Both the position numbers and the translations under genes were made by a program. The notes beneath the pieces are model-generated. The model made no database searches and was not told the origin of the DNA. It saw nothing but the letters and a program-made list of their open reading frames with translations. From Phoronis australis (taxonomy: Eukaryota > Phoronida > Phoronidae), in NCBI GenBank assembly GCA_002633005.1, contig NMRA01000516.1, positions 37,346 to 101,345 on the forward strand: a stretch of DNA of 64,000 bases, written 5' to 3'. Shown piece after piece: positions 1 to 11,200 of the stretch. Positions within the stretch are counted from its first letter, which is position 1, and each line of letters opens with the position of its first letter.

Positions 1-35
1 GGGCCCCCTGGGCCCCCCTAAATCCGCCTATGTAT
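1..35. repeat. End fragment of a C-rich transposable element
   Basis: The window opens with a run of G/C blocks followed by CTAAATCCGCC. This resembles, in the other orientation, the terminal structure of the small element at 1400-1560 (a C-rich core next to a GGATCCGCC-type end). It is probably the truncated edge of a related copy that starts outside the window. Assignment rests on this short similarity only. Confidence 0.35.
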
Positions 36-1399
36 TTCACATAAAAATCCCTATAGATGAGCACAGAAACTTTATCGTGTTTCGTATTTTTATCCCTTTC
101 ACTCCTACTAAAAGGCAAGGTAGGCTAAGAAAAAAGGAGAAAAACAAAATCAGCACTTTTCACCCCAAAACCACCAATTCCCTGCCAATGCATGACTAGA
201 GCCAACATTATATTGTGAAGGCAAATTTTCTAACAATTCCGAAAATGTGGTTCAAAAGTACTGTGGACCAACTAATTTTTGGCAATTCTGGCTTGTTTGA
301 GGGCTACCTGACATTGCAGCCAATTTCTCAGTTGCTACTCAACAATGCACAATTGCAACCGGGGCTGCCTATCTTGAAGAAGAGTGCAGCTACAGCCAAG
401 CAAGTGGTCCTTTTCATTCTCAACATGTTCACAAATACACACAAACCACAATTACTGAGCCTACACGCAATGCCTATCTACAAAATGTCCCCAAGCTTGG
501 CCTAGCCCGAATATTTAATATTTTGCCAAACTGGTCAGTGCCACCTAAGTCATGAATCATCTCATTTGCGCTTCTGCGAGGTTACGTGACATCTAGCATT
601 TAAGTTTCCAGCATTCTACTTAGGATTATCAAAAGAGTACCGCGACACGTAGCTGTTTATAATGCGAAACCAAACATTGAGTTGAGAGTTTGTTTTAAAA
701 AGTGATTTAGTGGTACTTAAAATAGTCAAAGACAAAATCTTATCTCAATGCTAATTGGCTTTTCCCAGATGTTGCATAATGGTGATTATCGATTAGACAG
801 CCATTGTTTCATAGTATTTCCACTCTCTCTCCTCTAGAAACCAAGAAAACAGGGAACCACATTATTGATGACGTAGACCGTGAATTCTTCTAGGCATACG
901 TCATTTTCTTTATTGAGTTTTCATTCTTGTTAAAGCATGTGTTCCCTGCCAATGGTAGATGTAAACCAAGTATAGATTCTGCAAGAAAATTTGCTAAAGA
1001 TTGCAAAAGTGGGGGCCAAAAATGATGCCATCCAACTATATTTGTTTGCAATTCTTTGTCTCACAAGCTTCCAACTTTTGAAAGTTGAACCAAAACGGTT
1101 AAGAAACACTGAAAACAAGTAATTATAAGCGTTTCTATGCCAGAGCTCCGAATTATCCTCTTTTAAGAGGATTTCCTCTTTTTTGTTTCAATTTCCTCTT
1201 ATCCGATTCCTATTTTCCTCTTTCTTCATCTTTTTTATCATTATTTTGACTTTATTCATGCAAAAAAACCCTGTTTCTTGCAGTTAAATTTTACAATGCA
1301 AAAAACATTTCTCTCTCATGTGCCTGCTTATTTTTTGAACGATACATCACCTGCAAAATTTTCCTCTTTTTTGTCACGGGTCATCCTAAGCCTTGGTAT
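36..1399. other. Upstream or first-intron sequence, no gene recognised
   Basis: I find no exon with homology here. The first coding exon of the ferroportin gene (a short N-terminal exon that must end in phase 1) should lie in this stretch or outside the window, but I could not identify it. A CT-rich tract with repeated TTTCCTCTT lies at about 1155-1240. The short open frames show no recognisable protein features. Confidence 0.5.
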
Positions 1400-1560
1400 C
1401 AGTGGCGGTTTTAGAGGGGGGCCAACGGGGCCATGGCCCCCCCCCCTAAAAGTTTCCCAGATTCCATTAGGCAGTTCAAAGGTGCGAATGTCTGACGGGC
1501 AAAATCCTGGCTAATATGCTGCCCTGGCTCCCCTAACTCAAAATCCTGGATCCGCCCCTG
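1400..1560. mobile_element. Small non-autonomous DNA transposon (MITE-like)
   Basis: The 161 bp segment starts CAGTGGCGG and ends CCGCCCCTG, imperfect terminal inverted repeats with a very C-rich core. It is flanked on both sides by GGTAT (1395-1399 and 1561-1565), a possible target-site duplication. Ends of this kind (a degenerate CAGTGGCGGATCC-type terminus) are common in non-autonomous DNA transposons of invertebrate genomes. It carries no coding sequence. The superfamily is not certain. Confidence 0.55.
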
Positions 1561-1737
1561 GGTATGTGCTTCTTAGTTTTAAATACGACAAGCAAAATTT
1601 GCACAATGAGAGGCATACTGCAGCTTAGCTTGTGCCAAAATCTACTCTACACACACACCAGATTCTGACGGATATTCATCAAAATGTCGTCTAATATGTT
1701 ACACAGCTTGAGTATTAACTACACTTTCTACCTTTAG

Positions 1738-1808
1738 GTGGTCGATGTCTCGCCTGGTTGCATAGTATCAACTTCTATGTATATTGTAGTCACACACTGT
1801 CAGCTTGG
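1738..1808 (+). CDS. SLC40A1: Ferroportin exon (TM1 start)
   Basis: This 71 nt exon lies between CTTTAG and GTAAGT and was found by reading back from the next exon. Its frame ends SHTLSAW, matching the GHSLSTW of human ferroportin, and about 22 residues align with human positions 16-37. It begins with two bases of a split codon, so an upstream exon ending in phase 1 is needed. It ends in phase 0, which fits the GGT at 3591 exactly. Human H32, mutated in the flatiron mouse, is conserved. Confidence 0.85.
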
Positions 1809-4800
1809 GTAAGTAGAATGTATATCAGTTACACCAGTAATGCTGTCCTTTGTGTTGTCGCTTTGTTCCAAAAGGGGATTCTACTGAGTTGGAAGTAGAA
1901 CTGATATGGGCTATATCTTCAAATTTAGGAAATGGCTTGTATTTACAGTACTTACAGAAAAAGAAAAGCAAGTTGACTAAGAGGTAATCATAACCTGTCA
2001 TCTTAGATATCATTGTAAACTGGCTGATTCACAAATGATCAAGTTTTTAACAGTTGTAGCAATGCCTTCATGTTCCAAGGTTATTTTCAGTTCAGTTCAT
2101 TCTTTAAAAATTAATATAGCAAATCTCAACCATCTTTGCATAGTGCTGTATGTAACAATTGTTAAGCCTAGTTGTTGAGCCAATGGGACATGTATTTGTT
2201 GTGCCTTTATAAAGAAATGTGTGACTTCCTTTTGGCGTAATTACTTGAAAGAGAGATTGTTGGTTAAATTCAATACACAAGCTTTAAAACGTGATGTTTT
2301 CACCAGGAAAGAAACTGAAACTATACTTTTTGATAAATCCTTTTTCTTTAAGGCTTTTAAACATGTATAAAACTAGCAGAAAAAAAATTTAGAAGTGTCC
2401 AGCTTCTTGAAATTGAACCTATCAACAGTTGACATATTGTCAACGATTGGATGAGTGAGACAATAGCATCCCATATTGGATGAGTGAGACAACAGCATCC
2501 CATATTGGATGAGTGAGACAATAGCATCCCATATTGGATGAGTGAGACAATAGCATCCCATATTGGATGAGTGAGACAGTAGCATCCCATATTGGATGAG
2601 TGAGACAGTAGCATCCCATATTGGATGAGTGAGACAGTAGCATCCCATATTGGATGAGTGAGACAGTAGCATCCCATATTGGATGAGTGAGACAGTAGCA
2701 TCCCATATTGGATGAGTGAGACAGTAGCATCCCATATTGGATGAGTGAGACAGTAGCATCCNATTGGACGAGTGAGACAATAGCATCCCATATTGGACGA
2801 GTGAGACAATAGCATCCCATATTGGACGAGTGAGACAATAGCATCCCATATTGGACGAGTGAGACAATAGCATCCCATATTGGACGAGTGAGACAATAGC
2901 ATCCCATATTGGATGTTGTTGCCCATGAATCTTCATGAATCAAGTTATAGATATACTGTTCGGGATTTAGCAAAGATGTGCAGGCTATAAGTTTCTGACC
3001 ATGGTTTGAATTTACCCAACTTCACTCTCACCATGGTTTGAGACCATCCAACTTCACTCTCACCATGGTTTGAGACTGTCCAACTTCACTGTCCATCATT
3101 TGAGACTATCCAAGCTCACTCTGACCATGGTTTGAGACCATCCAACTTCCCTCTGATCGTGGTTTGAGACCATCCAACTTCACTCTGACCATGGTTTGAG
3201 ACCACCCAACTTCACTCTGACCATGGTTTGAGACCACCCAACATCACTCTGACCATGGTTTGAGACCATCCAAGTTCTCACTGTCCATGGTTTGAGACCA
3301 CCCAACTTCACTCTGACCATGGTTTGACACCATCCAACTTCACACTGACCATGGTTTGAGACCACCCAACTTCACACTGACCATAGTTTGACACCATCCA
3401 ACTTCACTCGAAACTCCACTGGATTACTGGTCAACATGTCACATGTAAACTTTGGAATTAAATGCAAGATGAATGGTCATATTTCATTCGAGTTGTAATG
3501 AAAGTTTTGTTATCTGGCGTTCAAAAGTTATTTTGTTCTGAATAATAACTTGTTGTTTCCATTTTTGTTCAGTTGTTGCTCTTTTTCCAGGGTGACCGTA
3601 TGTGGTGGTTTGCAGTGGGCCTGTTCCTGTTCAAGCTGGAGGAAGATACACTCCAGCTGACGGCTATCTATAGCTTCACTATTTGTTCATCCATCCTTCT
3701 GCTTGGCTCTCTCATCGGAAGCTGGGTTGACAAATACCCACGTCTTAGAGGTTTGTTATTGCACTCTCAAATTGTGTTTTATTATGGCATTTTTGTGTCT
3801 GTTATTTTGAATGTCATGATTGTGACAAAGTATCACATTGACTCTATTAATGCATTCATTCAGGCATTAAATCTAATGTTCTACTACAATATCCACAAGG
3901 GAGAGATAATTGCTTTTTCTGAATCAGCAGTTTTAATAGCTATAAATTGTAGATATGTTGAAACAGATTGCCACAAGCACCGTTGACCATTCAGGGCTGG
4001 ATGTGGCGACCTATTAGTCATCAATGACACCATAAAGTCCCCAAGCACTAATCCAATCACACAATCAAAATACTACTGGAATTAAACAAACGGAAGTCGG
4101 AATTGACCAGCAAAAATCGAAATTACCTGACCTTGTTTGTCTGGCCCAAAAGAGGCGTCGCTACACGGAAAATTGAACTCAAAAGGGATCATCAATGAGT
4201 ATGCCCGATGCTGCTTGTTTTTCATTCAAGCAAAGTAAATGCCGACTGATGGACATTGCTGAGTTAGCCAGCTTCTCTTTTCAGACATCTTGTTCATTTT
4301 AATGTTGGCGACCTGAGTTCCCATTTGGTGGCCTGACAAGTTTGCCTGGTCACATTTGGTGAGTTGATGTTATGCTAAGCATGAAGCCCTGCCATTGTAT
4401 TATCACTGGCACTGAACTTGAAAGCGAGACAATTCCAGCCTATCTCAACAGCTCTGTATGTACTGTAGCTAAACATGGTGGGTGGCACAAAAAGTCTTCT
4501 GTCAATGTTACTCATCGACATTCCTGTTCCAGTCTCTCACAATTATAATTTTTGTTTTCTTTTCAGTGGCCCAGATAGCGTTAGTTGTCCAGAACTCTGC
4601 GGTTATCTTATCAGCAGTCATCCTTTGTCTCATCTTTTCCTTCAAGCAGTTTCTCTACTCCTCCTGGAATGGCTGGCTGGCAACACTGTCCCATGTACTT
4701 ATCATTCTTGTAGCAGACATTGCACGCATGGGCTCCGTGGCTAGCTCAGTGGCCATACAGAAAGACTGGGTAGTTGTTATCTGCCGTGGAAATAAAACAC

Positions 4801-7800
4801 GCTTAGCAAGTGAGTTCAGCAGCGNTTGTGACAAAGTATCACATTGACTCTATTAATGCATTCATTCAGGCATTAAATCTAATGTTCTACTACAATATCC
4901 ACAAGGGAGAGATAATTGCTTTTTCTGAATCAGCAGTTTTAATAGCTATAAATTGTAGATATGTTGAAACAGATGGCCACAAGCACCGTTGACCATTCAG
5001 GGCTGGATGTGGCGACCTATTAGTCATCAATGACACCATAAAGTCCCCAAGCACTAATCCAATCACACAATCAAAATACTACTCGAAGTAAACAAACGGA
5101 AGTCGGAACTGACCAGCAAAAATCGAAATTACCTGACCTTGTTTGTCTGGCCCAAAAGAGGCGTCGCTACACGGAAAATTGAACTCAAAAGGGATCATCA
5201 ATGAGCATGCCCGATGCTGCTTGTTTTTCACTCAAGCAAAGTAAATGCCGACTGATGGACATTGCTGAGTTAGCCAGCTTCTCTCTTCAGAAATCTCGTT
5301 CATTTTAATGTTGGCAACCTGAGTTCCCATTTGGTGGCCTGACAAGTTTGCCTGGTCACATTTGGTGAGTTGATATTATGCTAAGCATGAAGCCCTGCCA
5401 TTGTATTATTACTGACACGGAACTTGAAAGCGAGACAATTTCAGCCTATCTCAACAGCTCTGTATGTACTGTAGCTAAACATGGTGGGTGGCACAAAAGT
5501 CTTCTGTCAATGTTACTCATCAACATTCCTGTTCCAGTCTCTCACAATTATAATTTTTGTTTTCTTTTCAGTGGCCCAGGTAGCGTTAGTTGTCCAGAAC
5601 TCTGCGGTTATCTTATCAGCAGTCATCCTTTGTCTCATCTTTTCCTTCAAGCAGTTTCTCTACTCCTCCTGGAATGGCTGGCTGGCCACATTGTCCCATG
5701 TACTTATCATTCTTGTAGCAGACATTGCACGCATGGGCTCCGTGGCTAGCTCAGTGGCCATACAGAAAGACTGGGTAGTTGTTATCTGCCGTGGAAATAA
5801 AACACGCTTAGCAAGTGAGTTCAGCAGCGATAATGTACTGGGAAGAGTGGATTGTTAGTGAGGCCCAGGTAAAAAAAAATCACCATTTGCTGTAAGGCCA
5901 TTTTTATTTTTAACTAAAATGCAAATTATGCTTTTCAAGAACGCCAAAATTCACATATTAACAGACAAATAGCATGTTAATAATAAGCCCTGCCCTTTTC
6001 AAGATTCTACATTCAATAGTTCTTCAGATATGCCATTGCAGATAGTGCTCTGAAGCCAGTTTACATAATCCTCACGAATTGGCAGGTCTAGCTACTGAAT
6101 CAATGCGTGGTGGCGCTGTTCAATGAAATAAAATAACATTTTTCATTGGCCTTGTGCTGTGCAAAAGTGCATTTTTAGCCAATAAATATTGTAACCTCTG
6201 TGGAGTTTGCTAAAGCGTTCTCGGTGGGATTTTGATCATGGTCAAAATGGGAAAGTTTTATTCAAAATTCTATTGTCACTTCTTCCCATTTTTTGATGCG
6301 CGACTGAGGTGTTATTGTTTAGGCATTTATGATTATTTTCACATTATTTTTGACAATACGTTTGCGATACTATTTAAGCACAGAGTTTAAACCTAGAGAG
6401 GTTGATCAGCTGATTTCCAATATGTAGGAGTTTTACACACGATTTGCGTGTTAGCAATTTATGCAACAAACATGATACACAGAGTAGTAACATTGGCTAT
6501 TGTTTGTTTTCAACATGATACACAGAGTAGTTACAGTGGCTATTGTTCGTTTTCAACATGAGTTACAGTTGCTATTGTTTATTGTAAACAGAAATTTTAA
6601 CATGTCTCACTTACCTTAACAAATTTGATTTATGGACATAAGGATGACCTTCAGTAGAGGAATGCCGGGGGTTCTCCGAACTATGGGGGAAATTGTACAT
6701 TTTAACCATTTAAATTAACTGGTAGTCCTGAGAACCAGTTACTTTCACTGAATGATGGTCGTTATTCAGTGAACGTAAGTCATTTTAGTAACTTTCGGTT
6801 AACTTGGGTGGCTAATATGCACGATTACCCTATGGTGTACTACCAGGGTACTGGTGCCAGTTTGCGATATGGTATCAATCTATAACATTTCTTCTGGACT
6901 GATTAAATGTCAAACTCTGTAAATATATATTCTTTATTGTTTTGTGTAATTTAAATACCCTTTATGTGTGTTGTCAAGTCAGCATTTGGTTCGGTTAAAT
7001 ATTTTTTGCATTACAATGCGCCGAAAATGGATTTCGGTGTTTTTTCGAAAAAAGAATCTTGACCCTATTTGCTGATAAAAATGGTGTTCAGCATAATTTT
7101 CCAGAGAAACGTTTTTATTTCAAGTTTTGAACTCACTCATAATTTTACTCAAAAAGTGTAAAAAATGGCTTTAATTTTTAAATATCACCCAAGTTGATGA
7201 ACTTGGTCCATTTTCGACAATTACAAAAACTGGTAATGAAGCAATTTTTGATCTGTCATTTGAAAAAATTATCCGAGATAGAACCTTGAAACTTTCGAGA
7301 CGGTGTTACTATGGCTCCTGTTCACTGGGTACTTGTGGTGCGTAATTTGTATTTTAGATCAAGTTAAAAATGGCCTTGGAGCAAATTACGATTTTTTTAT
7401 CTGGGCCTCACTAGGATTGCGTGGGAGTTTGTTTTTTGGAATGGTTTAAAGCTCTTGTGTCAGAAAACAATTTTTGAATTGCTTTAAAATTATAAAGTTG
7501 GCCTCAACTTGTTACTCATTCAGATTATAAGTGTTTTTATGCAAGCACATATACATAATTATACATAATTTATATAATGTATATGTATGTATTTTATATA
7601 CATTTAGTACATTCGTTCGTTTGTTTGTGCGTGCGTGCGTTCATGCATTCATGCATGGTTAAATACATGACACTTGTCGTTGTTAACAATCTTTCGTCCA
7701 TTCTGTTGGTATCCTCGGAACAAAGTTCGACACTCAACAGAACATTGGTAAAGCCCTTCCATTTGTCATTCTTTGCAGTATTTCACACCTGCCGTGTACC

Positions 7801-8237
7801 ACTGTGTGTGTCTCTAGCTTTTGCTCTGTGGTGGTATTACTGCGTTATTTTATTTCCACTGTAGAATGAAACGAGTATGTTTTGAAATATCGTGTGTCTT
7901 TTAATCATGTCTTTTGGTCAGTTGCTTTACCAATGTTCTGTTCAGTGTCGAACTTTGCTGGGAAGATACAAACGTAACGTGATAAAGATTGTTAGCAACA
8001 AGAAGTGTCATTTATTTAACCAACTTTGCATGTGTGTGTGTGTGTGCGTGCGTGGGTGTGTGTGTAATGCTCGCATGTTGTCACTTTGTCTGCGCTTCTG
8101 ACTGTCCACTTGATTTCTCAGAAATTCCTGGCCAGATTTTGATGAAATTTGGCATCACTAGAACGATTCATGCCATTTTTCATTCTGACCTACCCCATGA
8201 GGTCGGGGCGTGTCTTTTTATGCGCCCACACACATGT

Positions 8238-8287
<50 letters not shown>

Positions 8288-11200
8288 TTGGTCACGTTTT
8301 GTCATCACTTTCTGCATGCGTCCAGTGTTCCATTTGTCTGGGTGTCCGCTCGTTATCTCAAAAACCCTTGATCGTATTTTCATGAAAGTTGGCCCAAGGA
8401 TGTGGGGAATCACTAGAACGGTTCAGGCCACTTTTCACTCTGCTCTGGGGTCAGGAGTCATGGCTTTTTCAATATTTTTTGGGGAAGAGCGTTTCCCGAT
8501 GACATCCAGAGAACAGATTGACAAATTTCAATGAAACTTGACACAGAAGTGTTTGTTATCTAATTTTTGGGTGCCGACCACTGCAGCACCTCCTAGTGGT
8601 CGTTTTATTCTTGACATGGGGGCTTTTCAAGTGTTGTTTTGGGAGGAAGAGCGTTTCCGGGTGATCTAGGGAACCAATTGGCAGATTTCAATGAAACTTG
8701 ACGCAGAGATTTATCATGTGTATACACCTACAACATTTGATTTTCGAGCGGATTGGAGAACTGCACTGCCTCCTAGTGGCCATTTTGTTTGAGAGTGTTT
8801 CTGGATGATATGTAGAGAACCAAGTGAAGGATTTCAATGAAAGTTGCACAGAGGTTTGCAATGTCAATTCGCTGGTACTATTAAATTTCGAGCGGATTGG
8901 ACTACTGCAGCACCTCCTATTGGCCATTTTGTTCTCAACAAGGGGTTTTCAGGTATTTTTTGTGGGAAGAGTGTTTCCAGATGATATTTAAAGAAGCGAT
9001 TGACGGATTTCGTAGAAACTTGACACAGTGTATGTGATGAGATTGTGTCGGCACTGTTAGATTTTCTGGTGGATTCAACCACTGCAGCACCTCCTAGTGG
9101 CCATTTTGCTTGAGAGCGTTTCTGGATGATATGTAAAGAAGCGAGTGAAGGATTTCAATGAAAGATGACACAGAAGTTGTGATGACAATGTGGCTGCATC
9201 GTTTTGTTTTGGTGCTGATTCCACTACTGCAGCACCTCTTATTGACCCTTAGGAACATATCATATGCGATGCATTGTGGGTACATGTCAAGGCTCCAGCG
9301 TTGATCTTGGTGTTATTGCTCATGAAGTTGGGTATGCAAGGCTTGTAATTTTGTGCATCAAAAGCAGTACGCTTGGAAAGATATTGGTTAAAAGTTCTGT
9401 CAGACCGTAATTACATGGTATATATTATATTTAACGTAATTACATGGTATAAATTAATATAACGTAATTACATGGTATATATTAATATAACGTAATTACA
9501 TGGTATATATTAATATAACGTAATTACATGGTATATATTAATATAACGTAATTACATGGTATATATTAATATAACGTAATTACATGGTATATATTAATTT
9601 AACGTAATTACATGGCATATATTAATGTACAACTTATGTCATGTGTATCCAGGTTACAGCCCATGACATTTTAATTGAGAAGCTAAAAAAATAATGAATT
9701 GAACATTTCTGCGAAGGGTGAGTTCTGATTAATGCTTAAGGAGTTGGAATTATTTATGTCAGCCTTTTTACGTGAAGACTTAGAGAAAATGTGATGAGCC
9801 ATGTGTAGGCAATAAGCGTGATGATTATAGTCATTTCTTGGGCCTGTGCTACATGTGTTAATATAATATAGTCATTTCTTGGGCCTGTGCTACATGTGTT
9901 AATATAATAATACTGCAGCCATGTGTGATGAGATGTACTATCACTCATTTGATGTACTTCCAGATTTGAATGCTGTGATGCGCCGCATTGATCTCTTGAC
10001 TAACATCCTGGCACCTATAGTGACAGGTCAGATAATGACCTATGGATCCATGTTTGGTGGTGCTCTATTTATAGCTGGTTGGAACCTTGTCTCTGTCTTC
10101 ATTGAATATTATCTGTTGTGGAAGGTCTACCAAAATGTGCCTTTGTTGGCAACTAAAGGGATGCCTACACTCCAAGGTATGTTTGGTGTCACATTGTTGT
10201 TAACCTAGTCCTCTTGTGGTCCCTAGGAGGTGTATGAGGCTTACGGGGAAGTGTGGCTGAGAATTAGCTATGTTTTCTTTTTGTGACACTTCCAAGATGT
10301 CAATTAAGGAATCCTGTTTTTGATGTGAAATAACACTTTCAAGATGTCTTTCTCAATTAATTCTGTTTTTGATGTGTAAACTGATGTCTGTCACGACCTA
10401 AGTGGGCGGTGCAATGAACAAATATTGTTTTGATGTAGATTACACTGGCTGGATATTCTTATGAAATCTGGTGATCCCTTTACCTTAAGCATAAAGCATG
10501 ATGGTAGCCTTGGTACAAAGCTGTATAAAGCATGGTAGCCTTGGTACAAAGCTGTATATAATTATACAGCTTTGCACCGATGCGGGTAAAAAAGTGGTAA
10601 GATAAAATCTGACACAAAATTAGTGTCATTAAAAACTACAGCCTTCCTTGAGTAAATTAAATTATTTATCGGTGTTGGCAAAAATGGCGTTCTACTGTTA
10701 TTGTGCTGCTAAAGTTGTGGAGCGATCTTTAGTGACAGCCTTCGGCGTCACCTATTGGCCAGTTTCTTTTTTCGCCGATTCTTCAATCAAGTGTTGTTCT
10801 TTCACAAGGTTGCATACACGTCGCAAAAAATTATCAGAACTGGTTTCACTTCATTAAAAGTTTTTAGAATTTTGGTACCGAAAAATCGAATTTCAGAAGA
10901 AATTTTGTTGCTGCGAAGCTATCATCTCCCGAGAGATGTCGCAAAAATTTAGGAAATGGCGCGAGCGTGTGACACGAGCGTACTGTTTTCAAAACGACAA
11001 AATACTTATCATTGTTAGAAAAGGCAGAGAGTTACGCCAGAAAATGACGTTTATTGCATTGTTTTTCACTTAAACGGCTGTAACGGGCAAGGTGAGTGTC
11101 GGTTGACTCCCAGATTTTGCATGCACACCGTCCAGTTTTTAGCTTTACATGTTGATACAAGTTTCACGGCGCGGTGACGAGCAGAACTACACTGGCTGCG

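Larger units (their letters stand above)
3820..5829. repeat. Approximately 1 kb direct duplication with single-N junction
   Basis: Positions 3820-4824 and 4826-5829 are nearly identical (1005 and 1004 bp) and abut at a single N (4825). Each holds intron sequence and one full copy of the TM3-TM4 ferroportin exon. The scattered single-base differences look like allelic variation. Confidence 0.95.

Noticed and set aside
2449-3410. CRISPR-like direct repeats of 29 and 32 bp
   Set aside because: Units follow one another directly with no unique spacers, and the surrounding genes are animal genes; they are minisatellites.
10648-10952. Possible decayed THAP-like or other coding fragment
   Set aside because: The Cys/His spacing does not fit and two overlapping frames are equally open; no reliable similarity.
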